DNA of 5,893 bases from an uncultured Ilumatobacter sp. Lineage in GTDB: Bacteria > Actinomycetota > Acidimicrobiia > Acidimicrobiales > Ilumatobacteraceae. Both the position numbers and the translations under genes were made by a program. The stretch lies in the NCBI GenBank assembly GCA_937891565.1, contig CALAHA010000197.1:1-5893 (forward strand). Direction: 5' to 3'. The notes beneath the pieces were generated by a model, which was not told the origin of the DNA, ran no database searches, and was given only the letters and a program-made list of their open reading frames with translations. The stretch's first letter is position 1. Every line of letters starts with the position of its first letter. Of this stretch, positions 5,642 to 5,893 are shown piece after piece.

Positions 5642-5893
5642 TCAGCCAGTCGCCCACGGCAAGTCACACGCGGCACCAGTCGCTACCAATTCGTGCACGA
5701 TGGTGTTGCGGTGTGCACCGGCGGCCCACGACGGGAACACCGCTGAGTACAGGCCGCTTCCTCCAGCGACGAACACGACGATGTCGTCGGGCCGCCGGAC
5801 GGCAGGGATCAGGTCGTCGTCAGCTCCCGCGGGAACAAAGCCTGTATTCAGCGACCGGATGTGTCCGCGTGTATTGACAGCGAGCCGGTGCAG
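5642..5893 (-). CDS. Unrecognised protein, C-terminal 83 residues (5' end outside window, C-terminus probably frameshifted)
   Basis: This frame enters open from the window edge and runs to a TGA at 5642-5644. It is not read as a gene from an internal start, but it has strong coding character: consistent G/C in third positions and a fold-like sequence. Recognisable stretches are RGHIRSLNTGFVPAG, then RRPDDIVVFVAGGSGLYSAV (a hydrophobic strand followed by a glycine-rich GGSG turn), then FPSWAAGAHRNTIVHELVAT. I could not place it in a family. The glycine-rich turn after a buried strand suggests an alpha/beta fold with ligand binding, but that is inference. Near 5660 the neighbouring frame takes over with a helix-like stretch ending at 5586-5588, so the true C-terminus may lie there. 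It sits upstream of the ligase on the same strand and may share its operon. Confidence 0.6.
   Translation of the reverse strand: MHRLAVNTRGHIRSLNTGFVPAGADDDLIPAVRRPDDIVVFVAGGSGLYSAVFPSWAAGAHRNTIVHELVATGAACDLPWATG

Noticed and set aside
5601..5643. Inverted repeat GAACGC...GCGTTC as a terminator after the unknown upstream gene
   Set aside because: Only six outer pairs with a loop of about 30 bases, no T-run, and it lies in a stretch that appears coding after frameshift correction.

Overview
The window reads as chromosome from a high-GC actinobacterium. Every credible gene lies on the minus strand. GTG starts are used for clpX and trigger factor, and the tig > clpP > clpX order is the standard protein quality-control cluster. 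The ClpP is of the mycobacterial ClpP2 type. Several starts sit a few bases after a -10-like hexamer without a Shine-Dalgarno site, which fits the leaderless mRNAs common in actinobacteria. Placement below phylum (an acidimicrobial lineage is possible) is a guess, not something the sequence proves.

In transcription order (right to left): (1) 5893-5586, the 3' part of an unrecognised gene whose C-terminus seems split over two frames. (2) 5555-3996, an intact acyl/aryl-CoA ligase of the 4-coumarate-CoA ligase type. (3) 3995-3774, an open stretch in the same frame as the ligase that looks like a remnant of a DinB-type protein. (4) 3773-3168, a flavin reductase-like FMN-binding protein. (5) 3167-2999, a short stretch resembling a broken SRPBCC (AHSA1-like) gene, split over two frames. 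(6) 2956-2687, a small basic protein with a probable SH3-like barrel. (7) 2579-1146, trigger factor with a His/Asp-rich tail. (8) 1149-499, clpP, overlapping tig by four bases. (9) 389 to the window edge, the first 129 residues of clpX, through Walker A.

The left half forms one functional module: trigger factor folds nascent chains at the ribosome, and ClpX unfolds substrates and feeds them to ClpP. tig and clpP appear translationally coupled. clpX has its own ribosome-binding site after a 109-base spacer that holds a 14-bp perfect palindrome and a G-rich tract. The right half is catabolic or accessory (CoA ligase, flavin reductase) and is mixed with apparent gene debris. I see no mobile element, CRISPR array, phage gene, rRNA or tRNA. 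I found no convincing new multi-gene system. The most useful leads are the gene remnants, the His-rich trigger factor tail, the clpP-clpX spacer and the leaderless-start pattern.
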